The notes: generated by a model not told the origin, from the letters alone. Positions 42,382 through 51,780 are shown, counted from the stretch's first letter. The stretch: DNA of 64,000 bases from Variovorax sp. YR216 (GCF_900107745.1 NZ_FNRO01000022.1:1-64000); one strand, 5' to 3'. Numbers and translations: made by a program.

Positions 42382-44508
42382 ATGAATGCCAACCACCTCA
42401 ATCTACAGCGCGTGATGACGCCGCGCTCCATCGCCATCGTTGGCGCCTCGGCCGACTCGCGTTCCTTCGGTGGTTTCGTCCAAGGCAATCTGGAGCGCTT
42501 TGGCTACGACGGCGCGCTGCACCTCGTGAGCCGTGGCAGCGTGGAAATCAACGGGCGCGCCTGCGTGAAGTCGGTCGACGAACTGCCCGAGGGCATCGAC
42601 CTGGCGGTGCTCGCCATACCCGAAGCCGGTGTGCTGGAAGCCGTGGAGGCCCTCGCCGCGCGCGGCTGCCACGCGGCGGTGCTGTTCGCATCGGGGTACG
42701 CCGAGGCCGGGGAAGAGGGGCAGGCGAAGCAGGAGGCGCTGGCGAGCGCCGCGCGAGCGGCCGGCATCTTGCTCGTCGGTCCGAACTGCATGGGGTTCAC
42801 CAACCTGGCGGCCGGCGTGCCCGTCACCTTCGAGCCGCTGGCGGCACGCGAGCGCGAACAGCGCGCCGGCGTCGGCGTGGTGGCGCAAAGCGGCTTCATG
42901 GCCGCGACCTTGCGCGATGCATTCCTGGGCAACGGTGTACCCGTGACATCGGTGTTTTCGACGGGCAACGAGGTATCGGTGAGCGCCGAAGACGTGGTGG
43001 CGCACTACCTTGGCGATGCACAGACCCGCGTCATCACCGTGTACGCGGAACAGATCCGCCGTCCGCGCCTCTTCCTGCAACTGGCCGCCGAAGCGCGCGC
43101 CAAGGGCAAGCCGGTGGTGTTGCTGATGCCGGGGCGCAGCGACCGTGCGCGCGAGGCCGCGCAATCGCACACCGGCGCACTGGCCGGCGATCACGCGACC
43201 GCCACCGCGTTGCTGCGTCGCGAGGCCGTGGTGGTGGTCGAGTCGCTCGACGAACTGCTGGACACCACCGCCATCCTGCTGCGCTATCCGCAGCCGCCGG
43301 TGGGCGGTGCGGCCTTCATGACCGGCTCCGGTGCCATGAAGAACCTCGCACTCGATTTCGCGGACGACCTCGGCCTGGATCTGCCGGAACTGGAGGACAC
43401 CACCGTCGACAAGCTCCGCGCCATGCTGCCCGCGTACGCGGTGGCGGAGAACCCGCTGGACTACACCACCATCGGCGTGCGCCAGCCGGGCCTGATCGGC
43501 GAGTTGCTCTTGACCATGCTGGACGACGCGCGCATCGGCAGCATCGTGCTGGCGATCCCGGTAGGCCCGGTGGTGGCGCAGAAGGACAAGGCCGAGCACA
43601 TCGTTCCCGCCATCGCGAAGGCGCGCAAGCCCGCGGTGCTGGTGCTGACGGGCGATGCGAGTCCGATCGAGCCGTTCTTTACCGAGGCCATCCGCGCGAG
43701 CGGCGTGCCGCTGTTTCGCTCGGCCGATCGTGCGCTGCGTGCATTGCGCCGTGTTGCCGCTTATGGCGAGGCGCTGCAGCGTGCTGCTCGTGCCGCGCAA
43801 GCCCAGCCTCGTGCGCTGCCGCTTCCGGCCGCAGTACCCGCGAACGGTATCTTTCCCGAATACCAGGGCAAGGCCTGGCTCGCCCGCGCCGGCCTGACAG
43901 TGCCGCGGGGCGCGCTGGCGCGCAGCGCCGACGAGGCGGTGCGCATCGCCACGGACATCGGCTATCCGGTGGTGCTCAAGGCGCAGGCCAGCGAGCTACC
44001 CCACAAGAGCGACGTCGGCGGCGTGCTGGTCGGCCTGGCCGACGAGGCCTCGCTGCGGGAAGGCTGGCGGCGGCTTCACGACAACGTCGGCCGTCACCGT
44101 CCGGAATTGCAGCTCGACGGCGCGCTGGTCGAAGCTACGGGCCCACGCGGACTCGAACTGGTGGTGGGCGCGAAGCGCGATCCCGAATGGGGCCCTGTCG
44201 TGCTGGTGGGGCTCGGCGGGATCTGGATCGAGGCACTGAAGGACGTGCGGCTGATTCCGGCCGACATGGCGGAAGAAGACATCTTGGTGGAGCTCGGTCG
44301 CCTGAAGGCTGTGGCGGTGCTGCGCGGCACGCGTGGCGAGGCCGGGGTGGACCTGAAAGCGATCGCCCGTGTGGTCGCGCAGGTCGGCGAGCAGATGCGC
44401 GCCAACCCGCAGATCACCGAGATCGACATCAACCCGCTCGTCGCCTATCCGGCCGGCGCGACGCCGTCCGTGCTGGCGCTCGATGCGCTGGTGGTCGCCA
44501 CTGCCTGA
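42382..44508 (+). CDS. ADP-forming acyl-CoA synthetase (acetyl-CoA synthetase-type, fused subunits)
   Basis: A 708-residue protein starting MNANHLNLQR; an ATG at 42361 is possible. The N-terminal CoA-binding domain begins MTPRSIAIVGASAD. A succinyl-CoA-ligase-like part has VGPNCMGF, VAQSGFMAA and the phosphoryl-carrier His in QSHTGALAGD. The C-terminal ATP-grasp domain (about 480-708) has PVVLKAQASELPHKSDVGGV and ITEIDINPLVAYP. It makes an acyl-CoA from acid, CoA and ATP. In an aromatic island it probably activates the side-chain acid or a ring-cleavage product. It heads the right operon. Confidence 0.93.
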   Translation: MNANHLNLQRVMTPRSIAIVGASADSRSFGGFVQGNLERFGYDGALHLVSRGSVEINGRACVKSVDELPEGIDLAVLAIPEAGVLEAVEALAARGCHAAVLFASGYAEAGEEGQAKQEALASAARAAGILLVGPNCMGFTNLAAGVPVTFEPLAAREREQRAGVGVVAQSGFMAATLRDAFLGNGVPVTSVFSTGNEVSVSAEDVVAHYLGDAQTRVITVYAEQIRRPRLFLQLAAEARAKGKPVVLLMPGRSDRAREAAQSHTGALAGDHATATALLRREAVVVVESLDELLDTTAILLRYPQPPVGGAAFMTGSGAMKNLALDFADDLGLDLPELEDTTVDKLRAMLPAYAVAENPLDYTTIGVRQPGLIGELLLTMLDDARIGSIVLAIPVGPVVAQKDKAEHIVPAIAKARKPAVLVLTGDASPIEPFFTEAIRASGVPLFRSADRALRALRRVAAYGEALQRAARAAQAQPRALPLPAAVPANGIFPEYQGKAWLARAGLTVPRGALARSADEAVRIATDIGYPVVLKAQASELPHKSDVGGVLVGLADEASLREGWRRLHDNVGRHRPELQLDGALVEATGPRGLELVVGAKRDPEWGPVVLVGLGGIWIEALKDVRLIPADMAEEDILVELGRLKAVAVLRGTRGEAGVDLKAIARVVAQVGEQMRANPQITEIDINPLVAYPAGATPSVLALDALVVATA

Positions 44509-44518
44509 GGTCGCGCGC

Positions 44519-45712
44519 ATGAAGCTGCAGTTCTCTTCCGCCGACGAAGCCTTCCGCCTGGAGGTGCGCGAATTCGTCAGGACGCATCTGCCGGCGGATA
44601 TCCGCCGCAAGGTCGAGCTCGGCCTGCGCCTGGAACGCGCCGACTACATCACCTGGTTCCGCATCCTCGAAGCACGCGGCTGGTTGACGCCGGCGTGGCC
44701 GGTCGAGCACGGCGGACCCGGCTGGAACCATGTGCAGCGCTACATCTTCGACGAGGAGACGCTGCTCGGCGGCGCGCCGCGCATCATCGCCAGCGGCATC
44801 CAGATGCTCGGCCCGGTGCTGCACGCCTTTGGCACCGATGAGCAGAAGCGCAAGTACCTGCCCGACATCCGCCAGAGCAACACCTGGTGGGCCCAGGGAT
44901 TCTCCGAGCCCGGCGCGGGCTCCGACCTCGCCGCGGTGCGGACCACCGCCGTGCTCGAAGCCGACGGCAAGCACTTCGTGGTCAACGGCCACAAGGTCTG
45001 GACCTCGTACGCGCAGTGGTGCTCGATGATGTTCGCACTCGTCAGGACAGACCCCGGAGCCGCGAAGCCGCAGGAGGGCATCTCGTTCCTGCTGATCGAC
45101 ATGGCAACGCCCGGCATCACGGTGCGGCCCATCCGCATGCTCGAGGGCGGCGAGGACCTCAATGAGTGCTACCTCGATAACGTGCGCGTCCCGGTCGAGA
45201 ACCTGGTCGGTGAACTGAACAAGGGCTGGTCCTGCGGCAAGTACCTCCTGGGCCACGAGCGCACCGGCATCGCCGGCATCGGCTCGTGCAAGCAGCAACT
45301 CGCTCGCGCGCGCCGCCTCGCGACGCAGCAGGGGCTGGACGGCGATGCGGTGATGCAGTCGCGGCTCGTGCAGTTCGAGGTCGAGCTGATGGCCCTCGAA
45401 TTCACCGCGCTGCGGCTGCTGAGCGCCAATCAGCAGAGCCCGGTCCCAGCGGTGGAGGCATCGATGCTCAAGGTGCGCGGCACCGAGCTGCGGCAGGCCA
45501 TCTACGAAACGCTGGTCGACATCGCCGGGCCCGAGGCGGTGCCGTTCTCGCCGGAGGTGCAGTTCCTCGAACAGCTCGACCAAGCCGCGACCGACGAATC
45601 GATGGTCGCGCTCGCGGCCAACTGCCTGGATTCGCGCAAGGTCACGATCTACGGCGGCACCAATGAAGTCCAGCGCAATCTGATCGCGCGCGCCGCGCTG
45701 GAAGCGTTCTGA
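44519..45712 (+). CDS. acyl-CoA dehydrogenase, first of a pair
   Basis: A 397-residue flavoprotein that introduces a double bond into an acyl-CoA. Its ATG is ten bases after the synthetase stop. Typical blocks are ARGWLTPAWPVEHGGPGWN, WAQGFSEPGAGSDLAAVRTT, VVNGHKVWTSYAQ, GHERTGIAGIG and TIYGGTNEVQRNLIAR. The GGTNEVQRN end is the FAD-contacting segment and is intact. It is followed after three bases by a second, different acyl-CoA dehydrogenase. Adjacent unlike pairs often form heteromers, as in steroid side-chain degradation. Confidence 0.93.
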   Translation: MKLQFSSADEAFRLEVREFVRTHLPADIRRKVELGLRLERADYITWFRILEARGWLTPAWPVEHGGPGWNHVQRYIFDEETLLGGAPRIIASGIQMLGPVLHAFGTDEQKRKYLPDIRQSNTWWAQGFSEPGAGSDLAAVRTTAVLEADGKHFVVNGHKVWTSYAQWCSMMFALVRTDPGAAKPQEGISFLLIDMATPGITVRPIRMLEGGEDLNECYLDNVRVPVENLVGELNKGWSCGKYLLGHERTGIAGIGSCKQQLARARRLATQQGLDGDAVMQSRLVQFEVELMALEFTALRLLSANQQSPVPAVEASMLKVRGTELRQAIYETLVDIAGPEAVPFSPEVQFLEQLDQAATDESMVALAANCLDSRKVTIYGGTNEVQRNLIARAALEAF

Positions 45713-45715
45713 GGC

Positions 45716-46849
45716 ATGACGAGGACGACGATGGACTTTTCCCTCAACGACGATCACCTGGCGCTGCGCGATGCGGTGCGCCGATTCTGCGACGGCGAAT
45801 ATCCCGCCGAGCACCGTGGCAACGCCGAGACGCTTGCGAAATCGGCCCAGCGCTGGCGCGCCATGGCTGAGCTTGGCTTGCTGGGCCTGCCTTTCGATGC
45901 CGATATGGGCGGCACGGCGCAGGGCGCCATCGAGGTGATGCTGGTCGCGCAGGAACTCGGCCGCGCACTGGGCGGCGGTGCGTTCGTGGCGAGCACGGTC
46001 ATGGCGGGCGAGTTGCTGCGGCGGCTGGCATCCGAAGCGCAGCAGCGGCAATGGCTGCCCGCGATGGCCCAGAGCCGCATCCAGGCGGCGGTGGCGCTCT
46101 ACGAAGAGGGCATGCGCTACGACTGGCAACGCGTTCGCACCCGTGCCACCGAAACGCCGGAGGGCTATGTGCTGGAGGGCCGCAAGACCTTGGTGTTGCA
46201 TGGCGACACGGCGGATCTGCTGCTCGTGGCGGCGCGCTGCGGCGAGGACGGCGGGTCCACGGTATTCGCGGTCGACGCCCGCGCACCCGGCGTGCATGTG
46301 CAGGGCTTCGACACGCTCGATGGGCGCCGTGCGGCCCATGTGCGCTTCGACCGGGTGGTGGTCAGTGCAGATCGCATGCTCGGCGCGCGCGGTGCGGCCG
46401 ACGCTGCGATCGACGTGGCGCTCGATGCGGCCATCGCGGCCCTGTGCGCCGAAGCCGCAGGGGCGGTCGAAGCGCTGCTCGCACACACCGCCGAGCACCT
46501 GCGCACACGCAAGCAGTTCGGTGCGCCGCTGGCGAAGTTCCAGGTGCTCCAGCATCGCGTGGCCGACATGGCGATCGGGCTGGAGCAACTCAAGTCCATG
46601 GCCTGTGCCGCCGCGATGGCGGTCGATGGCGGCGACACCGCGAAGCGCCGTCGACTTGTGTCGGCCGCCAAGGTGCTTGCGAGCCAGCAAGGTCGCCAGA
46701 TCGCGCTCGCGGCCATCCAGATGCACGGCGCCATGGGCATGACGGACGAATGCCGGGTCGGCCACTACGCCAAGCGGCTGATGGTCATCGGCCAGCTCTT
46801 TGGCGATGCCGCATGGCATCTGAGACGCGTGTCGGCGGCCCGCGACTGA
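45716..46849 (+). CDS. acyl-CoA dehydrogenase, second of a pair
   Basis: A 377-residue protein of the same superfamily but clearly divergent from its neighbour. Blocks include MAELGLLGLPFDADMGGTAQ, EVMLVAQELGRALGGGAFV, LRTRKQFGAPLAKFQVLQHR and IQMHGAMGMTDECRVGHYAKR. The region that should carry the FxxSxxxAGSD flavin loop is replaced by RIQAAVALYEEG, so the flavin site looks incomplete. That is typical of the non-canonical partner in alpha2beta2 acyl-CoA dehydrogenases. It probably completes the enzyme made with the preceding gene. Confidence 0.9.
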   Translation: MTRTTMDFSLNDDHLALRDAVRRFCDGEYPAEHRGNAETLAKSAQRWRAMAELGLLGLPFDADMGGTAQGAIEVMLVAQELGRALGGGAFVASTVMAGELLRRLASEAQQRQWLPAMAQSRIQAAVALYEEGMRYDWQRVRTRATETPEGYVLEGRKTLVLHGDTADLLLVAARCGEDGGSTVFAVDARAPGVHVQGFDTLDGRRAAHVRFDRVVVSADRMLGARGAADAAIDVALDAAIAALCAEAAGAVEALLAHTAEHLRTRKQFGAPLAKFQVLQHRVADMAIGLEQLKSMACAAAMAVDGGDTAKRRRLVSAAKVLASQQGRQIALAAIQMHGAMGMTDECRVGHYAKRLMVIGQLFGDAAWHLRRVSAARD

Positions 46850-46889
46850 GCGGCGCATCCCTTCGAGATCAACAAAGGAGACAAGCAAG

Positions 46890-47867
46890 GTGAATCGCAA
46901 GACTTTCAATGCGGCGCTGCTCGCCGCGATGCTGGGCGTCTCGATGACGGCCGCCGCGCAATCCGATCAGCCGGTCAAGATCCTCGTGGGATTTCCGCCA
47001 GGCGGCTCGACCGACACGGTGGCCCGCGTGCTGGCCGAAAAGTTGTCGGTGGTGCTCAAGCAGCCCGTCATCATCGACAACAAGCCCGGCGCCGGTGGGC
47101 GGCTGGCCGCGCAGGCGCTCAAGACTGCCGCACCGGACGGCCTCACGTACATGATCGCGCCCAACGCGACGCCGGTGTTCCAGGCGCTGCTGTACCCGCC
47201 CTCGGTGCTGAGGTACGACATGCTGAAGGACTTCGCGCCGGTGGCGGTGATGGTGTCCTATCCGCTCGCACTGGCCGTCGGCCAGGACACCGGCGTCAAG
47301 ACCGCCAAGGACTTCGCGGCCTGGGTCAAGGCGCATCCGCAGCAGGCGAGCTTCGGCACGGCGGGGGCCGGTGGGCAGACCCATTTCAGCGGCCTGCAAC
47401 TGGGCAAGGCGATCGGCGTGAACCTGCAGGCGGTTCCCTATCGAGGCAACGGCCCGCTGGTCACGGACCTGCTTGGCGGGCAGGTAGCGGCCGGTGTGAT
47501 GACGGCCGGCGACATCGTGCCGCACCAGGGCACGGGCAAGGTGCGCGTCGTTGCGGTCTTTGGTGCGAAGCGCTCGCCGCTCCTGCCGGACGTGCCGACC
47601 TTCAAGGAGCAGGGCATCGACATCGACGCCGGCGACGCATGGACCGGCATGTGGGCGCCCGCGAAGACGCCGCCAGGCCAGCTCGACCGCATGCAGAACG
47701 CGTTGAAGCAAGTGCTGGACTTGCCCGAGGTGCGCGACATCCTCATGAACAAGGCGACCCTGAACCCGGATTTCCACCCGGCGGACGAGATGGACAAGCT
47801 GCAGCGCAAGGAACTGGCGTACTGGGGCCCTGTCATCAAAGCCTCCGGCTTCACACCGGATCAGTAA
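46890..47867 (+). CDS. Bug-family periplasmic binding protein
   Basis: A 325-residue protein starting at a GTG with AAAGGAGAC upstream. The signal peptide is about 1-23 (FNAALLAAMLGVSMTAAAQS). Bug blocks are KILVGFPPGGSTDTVARVLA, PVIIDNKPGAGGRLAAQAL, PYRGNGPLVTDLLGGQV and PDVPTFKEQGIDIDAG. It closely parallels the protein at 37606, down to the last 25 residues (DKLQRKELAYWGPVIKASGF). The two arms thus each have one copy, perhaps by duplication. It should bind the pathway substrate in the periplasm. Confidence 0.93.
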   Translation: MNRKTFNAALLAAMLGVSMTAAAQSDQPVKILVGFPPGGSTDTVARVLAEKLSVVLKQPVIIDNKPGAGGRLAAQALKTAAPDGLTYMIAPNATPVFQALLYPPSVLRYDMLKDFAPVAVMVSYPLALAVGQDTGVKTAKDFAAWVKAHPQQASFGTAGAGGQTHFSGLQLGKAIGVNLQAVPYRGNGPLVTDLLGGQVAAGVMTAGDIVPHQGTGKVRVVAVFGAKRSPLLPDVPTFKEQGIDIDAGDAWTGMWAPAKTPPGQLDRMQNALKQVLDLPEVRDILMNKATLNPDFHPADEMDKLQRKELAYWGPVIKASGFTPDQ

Positions 47868-47891
47868 CCCACCGAGAGCAAGAGCCAGAAG

Positions 47892-49094
47892 ATGAGCCTC
47901 AACGGATCCGCCTACATCGTCGGCGCCTACGAACACCCCACGCGCAAGGCCGATGACCTCTCGGTGGTGCGCTTGCACGCCGACGTGGCCAAGGGCGCGC
48001 TGGAAGACGCCGGCCTGTCGAAGCACGACATCGACGGTTACTTCTGCGCGGGCGACGCGCCCGGCCTGGGTACCACCACGATCGCCGAGTACCTCGGCCT
48101 CAAGCTGCGCCATGTCGATTCGACCGAGTGCGGCGGCTCGGCGCCCATCTTGCATGTGGCGCATGCGGCCGAAGCCATCGCGGCCGGGCGCTGCAACGTC
48201 GCGCTCATCACGCTGGCCGGTCGTCCGCGCGCGCAGATGGCGGCCGCGCAGGCCGCGGCGAAGAGCAACGGCGTGAAGGCGCCGCTTGCGTTGAAGCCGC
48301 CAGATCCGGATGCGCCGGAGCTCGCGTTCGAGCTGCCTTACGGCCCAGCCACGCAGAACCTCTACGCCGCCGTGGCCAAGCGCCACATGCACGAGTTCGG
48401 CACCACCAGTGAGCAGCTTGCCTGGATCAAGGTGGCCGCATCGCACCACGCGCAGCACAACCCGAACGCGATGCTGCGCGAAGTGGTGACCGTCGACGAC
48501 GTGGTGAATTCGCCCATGGTGAGCGACCCGCTACACCGGCTCGACTGCTGCGTGATGAGCGATGGTGGCGGCGCGATCATCGTCGCTCGCCCGGAGATCG
48601 CGCGCGAGCTCAAGCGCCCGCTGGTCAAGGTGCGCGGCACCGGCGAGGCGCCCAAGCACGGCATGGGCGGCAAGCTCGACCTCACCTATTCGGCGGCCGC
48701 GTGGTCGGGCCCGCTGGCCTTCGCCGAAGCGGGAGTCACGCCGGCCGACGTCCAGTACGCATCGCTCTACGACAGCTTCACCATCACCGTGCTGATGCAG
48801 CTCGAAGACCTCGGCTTCTGCAAGAAAGGCGAGGGGGGCCGCTTTGTGGCCGACGGCAACCTGATCTCCGGCGTCGGCAAGCTGCCCTTCAACACCGATG
48901 GCGGCGGCCTGTGCAACAACCACCCGGCCAATCGCGGCGGCATCACCAAGATCATCGAGGCGGTGCGCCAGTTGCGCGGCGAGGCCCATCCCGCGGTGCA
49001 GGTGCCCAACTGCAGCCTCGCGCTCGCGAACGGCATCGGCGGCGCGCTGGCCTCGCGTCATACCGCCGGCACCCTGATTTTGGAAAGAGTCTGA
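47892..49094 (+). CDS. SCP2-type thiolase/aldolase-like protein
   Basis: A 400-residue thiolase-fold protein. The N-terminal segment with the candidate nucleophile Cys is DSTECGGSAPILHVAHAAEA. The C-terminal half has QYASLYDSFTITVLMQLEDL and GGGLCNNHPANRGGITKIIE, then AVRQLRGEAHPAVQVPNCSL. These are features of lipid-transfer-type (SCP2) thiolases rather than FadA. Members paired with a DUF35 gene, such as Ltp2 in steroid degradation, act as retro-aldolases on CoA esters. A DUF35 gene follows five bases downstream. It could be a thiolase or an aldolase. Confidence 0.9.
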   Translation: MSLNGSAYIVGAYEHPTRKADDLSVVRLHADVAKGALEDAGLSKHDIDGYFCAGDAPGLGTTTIAEYLGLKLRHVDSTECGGSAPILHVAHAAEAIAAGRCNVALITLAGRPRAQMAAAQAAAKSNGVKAPLALKPPDPDAPELAFELPYGPATQNLYAAVAKRHMHEFGTTSEQLAWIKVAASHHAQHNPNAMLREVVTVDDVVNSPMVSDPLHRLDCCVMSDGGGAIIVARPEIARELKRPLVKVRGTGEAPKHGMGGKLDLTYSAAAWSGPLAFAEAGVTPADVQYASLYDSFTITVLMQLEDLGFCKKGEGGRFVADGNLISGVGKLPFNTDGGGLCNNHPANRGGITKIIEAVRQLRGEAHPAVQVPNCSLALANGIGGALASRHTAGTLILERV

Positions 49095-49099
49095 AGACC

Positions 49100-49510
49100 A
49101 TGAGTCCCTCTGCGCCCTCCACTGCGACCACGCGCCGTATTCCCGCGCCGCGCGTGCTGCCTGAATCGCTGCCTTACTGGACCGCCGCCGACGAAGGCCG
49201 CCTGCTCGTCAAGAAGTGCGGGGCTTGCGGCGAAGTGCACCACTACCCGCGCGACATCTGTCCGCATTGCCTGAGCGCCGACACCGAATGGCTGCAGGCC
49301 GCGGGCACCGGTACCGTGTATTCGTTCAGCACCATGGGCAAGGGCGACACTGCGTACACGCTGGCCTTCGTCACGCTGGACGAAGGCGTCACGCTGATGA
49401 CCAACCTGGTGGACTGCGATCCAGCAGCGGTCTCGATCGGCCAGCCGGTGCGGGTCGTCTTCAAGCCGAGCGACGGCGGCCACGCCGTGCCCATGTTCAC
49501 GCCTGCGTGA
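49100..49510 (+). CDS. DUF35 OB-fold/zinc-ribbon partner of the thiolase
   Basis: A 136-residue protein. The rubredoxin-like zinc ribbon is C-G-A-C ... C-P-H-C (VKKCGACGEVHHYPRDICPHC). The OB-fold follows (GTGTVYSFSTMGKGDTAYTL, IGQPVRVVFKPSDGG). Such proteins bind acyl-CoA and form a complex with SCP2-type thiolases or aldolases. The gene follows the thiolase closely, and its TGA overlaps the next start as TGATG. Complex formation with the preceding product is strongly implied by position. Confidence 0.92.
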   Translation: MSPSAPSTATTRRIPAPRVLPESLPYWTAADEGRLLVKKCGACGEVHHYPRDICPHCLSADTEWLQAAGTGTVYSFSTMGKGDTAYTLAFVTLDEGVTLMTNLVDCDPAAVSIGQPVRVVFKPSDGGHAVPMFTPA

Positions 49511-50748
49511 TGGAGAGCCGCATGCCCAACGCCCTGAAGCCCACCACGGACACGGCGCGCAAAGGCCCGCTGTCGCGCTTCACCATCCTTGATGCCACGC
49601 GCGTGCGCGCCGGCCCGACCGCGATCCGCACCTTCGCCGATCTCGGCGCGCGCGTCATCAAGCTCGAGATCCCGCCCGGGGCGCCCGGCGGCGACGACAT
49701 GATCGGCGGGCGCGACCACAACCGTGCCGACTACGAGAACCTGCATCGCAACAAGGAGAGCCTGACGCTCAACATGAAGGCGCCCGAGGGGCGCGAGATC
49801 CTGCACCGGCTCGTCGCGCAGGCCGATGTCTTCATCGAGAACTACCGGCCTGACGTGAAGTACCGCCTCGGCATCGGCCCGGACGAGCTGCGCGCCATCA
49901 ACCCCCGCCTGGTCTACGCGAGCATCTCGGGCTTCGGCCAGGAAGGGCCTTATGCGAACTGGCCCGGTTTCGATTCCATCGCGCAAGGCATGGGCGGGCT
50001 GATGAGCGTGACCGGCAAGCCCGAAGACGGTCCGATGCGTGTGGGCATCCCGATCGCGGACCTGTGCGCGGGACACTTCTGCGCGCAGGCGATCATGGCG
50101 GCGCTGCTGGAACGCGATGCGACAGGCGAAGGGCAATGGGTGCAGACCTCGCTGCTCGAGGCGCAGATCGCGATGCTCGACTTCCAGGCCGCGCAGTGGC
50201 TCATCGACCGGAAGGTGCCCAAGTCCACCGGCAACGAGCACCCGCTCACGGTGCCCACCGGCGTGTTTCAGACCCGCGACGGCCACCTCAACCTCGCGGC
50301 CATCGGCCAGACCATGTGGCGGCGCCTGTGCGAAGCGCTCGAAGTGCCGCACTTGCTGGAGGAGCCGGGCTTCGGCTCCGATCCAGAGCGGGTGCAGAAC
50401 CGCGCGCGCGTCAACGCCGCCGTTGGCGAAGTGTTCAGGACGCGCACCACTGCGGAATGGACCGAGCGTCTGCTCAAGGCCGGCGTGCCGTGCGGGCCGA
50501 TCCACACCGTGGACCGTATGTTCGACGACCCGCAGGTCAAGCACCTGCACATGGCGCGCCCGATGCGGCACCCCGAGCTGGGCGATATCGCGGTGGTGGG
50601 CCTGCCGATGCAGTTCTCGCGCCATCCACGCAGCGAGGGCCCCATGACACCCGCGCCGAACCAGGGTGACCAGACCGATGCGATCCTGGGCGATCTCGGC
50701 TACGGTGCCGAACGGATCGCGCAATTGCGCGCCCGCTTCGTCGTCTAA
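49510..50748 (+). CDS. CaiB/BaiF family CoA-transferase
   Basis: A 412-residue family III CoA-transferase. The start overlaps the DUF35 stop (TGATG); an internal ATG at 49522 is possible. Blocks are RVRAGPTAIRTFADLGARVI, NKESLTLNMKAPEGREIL, ADVFIENYRPDVKYRLGIG, YASISGFGQEGPYANWPGFD and the putative catalytic Asp in GIPIADLCAGHFCAQA. These enzymes move CoA between carboxylic acids. It gives a second way, besides the ADP-forming synthetase, to activate the substrate, or recycles CoA from a product. Confidence 0.93.
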   Translation: MESRMPNALKPTTDTARKGPLSRFTILDATRVRAGPTAIRTFADLGARVIKLEIPPGAPGGDDMIGGRDHNRADYENLHRNKESLTLNMKAPEGREILHRLVAQADVFIENYRPDVKYRLGIGPDELRAINPRLVYASISGFGQEGPYANWPGFDSIAQGMGGLMSVTGKPEDGPMRVGIPIADLCAGHFCAQAIMAALLERDATGEGQWVQTSLLEAQIAMLDFQAAQWLIDRKVPKSTGNEHPLTVPTGVFQTRDGHLNLAAIGQTMWRRLCEALEVPHLLEEPGFGSDPERVQNRARVNAAVGEVFRTRTTAEWTERLLKAGVPCGPIHTVDRMFDDPQVKHLHMARPMRHPELGDIAVVGLPMQFSRHPRSEGPMTPAPNQGDQTDAILGDLGYGAERIAQLRARFVV

Positions 50749-50778
50749 CGCCTTTCGGCAAATCTGAAGAGAAGACCC

Positions 50779-51780
50779 ATGGCCCAACTCGCAGCCGCCT
50801 TCGGCTCATCCCACAGCATCATGCTGGTCTCGCAACGCGAGGACTGGCAGCACGGCTTTCGTGTCATCGACACGAAGAATCCGCACTACTACGACAAGCG
50901 CGGCGCCAAGACCGACTACGAAGCGCTCCTTGCCGCCGCGCCGCCGGATTCGGAGGCGATGGTCACGCCCGAGAAGATGGGCGAACGCTTCGACGCCTCG
51001 CAGGCCGCGATGGACGAGCTCGGCCGCCGCATCCGCGAGGCGCGCCTCGATGTCCTGTTGATCGTGGGCGACGACCAGACTGAACTCTTTCGCACCACCA
51101 ACAACCCCGCCTTCGCCATCTACTTTGGCCCCACCATCCGCAATACCGCGCGGGAGCCCGCCGCGCCCGGCGACAACTGGGTGAAGTCCGCGCGCATGTG
51201 GCGGCACGAGCCCGAAGCCGATCGCGAATACCCGGTGAAGAGCGATCTTGCCGAGTGGCTGATCCGGCAGCTCTGCGATCGCGATTTCGACATTGCCGCC
51301 ATGGATGGGCTCGAGCGCGGCCAGTTCGAAGGCCATGCCTTCCAGTTCATCCACCGACGCCTGCTCCAGGAATACGAACTGCCGGTGATCCCGGTGATTC
51401 TCAACACCTTCGACCCGCCGAACCAGCCGACGCCGCGCCGCTGTGTGGCACTCGGCAAGGCGCTGCGCGAGCTGATCGCCGAATGGCCGCAGGACATCCG
51501 CGTCGGCGTGATCGCCTCCGGCGGCCTGAGCCACTTCGTGGTCGACGAGGAACTGGACCACAAGATCATCGGCGCGATCCGCAACAAGGACAGCGCCACG
51601 CTCGCGTCGCTGGATCCGAAGCAGTTGCAGGCCGGAAGCTCCGAGATTCGCAACTGGCTGGTGGTCGGCGAGATGGCACGCGACCTCGACCTGGAGTGGA
51701 TCGAGTACGTGCCCGGCTATCGCACCGCCGCGTTGACCGGCACCGGCCTGGCCTTCGCGGCGTGGAAAACGCTTCCCTGA
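50779..51780 (+). CDS. class III extradiol ring-cleavage dioxygenase (LigB family)
   Basis: A 333-residue LigB-fold enzyme. His12 (FGSSHSIM) matches the first iron ligand of protocatechuate 4,5-dioxygenase. VLLIVGDDQTELFR sits where LigB has GNDH. The probable catalytic His is in VGVIASGGLSHFVVDEELDH. A second iron His may be H36 (NPHYYDK), which I cannot prove. No LigA-like small subunit is fused or adjacent. It should open a catechol-type ring produced by the Rieske oxygenases. It is not close to the gallate dioxygenase at 57.8 kb, so a different substrate is expected. Confidence 0.9.
   Translation: MAQLAAAFGSSHSIMLVSQREDWQHGFRVIDTKNPHYYDKRGAKTDYEALLAAAPPDSEAMVTPEKMGERFDASQAAMDELGRRIREARLDVLLIVGDDQTELFRTTNNPAFAIYFGPTIRNTAREPAAPGDNWVKSARMWRHEPEADREYPVKSDLAEWLIRQLCDRDFDIAAMDGLERGQFEGHAFQFIHRRLLQEYELPVIPVILNTFDPPNQPTPRRCVALGKALRELIAEWPQDIRVGVIASGGLSHFVVDEELDHKIIGAIRNKDSATLASLDPKQLQAGSSEIRNWLVVGEMARDLDLEWIEYVPGYRTAALTGTGLAFAAWKTLP

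Noticed and set aside
44429..46909. 826-codon minus-strand open frame
   Set aside because: It is an antisense shadow of the two acyl-CoA dehydrogenase genes, explained by high GC at third positions.
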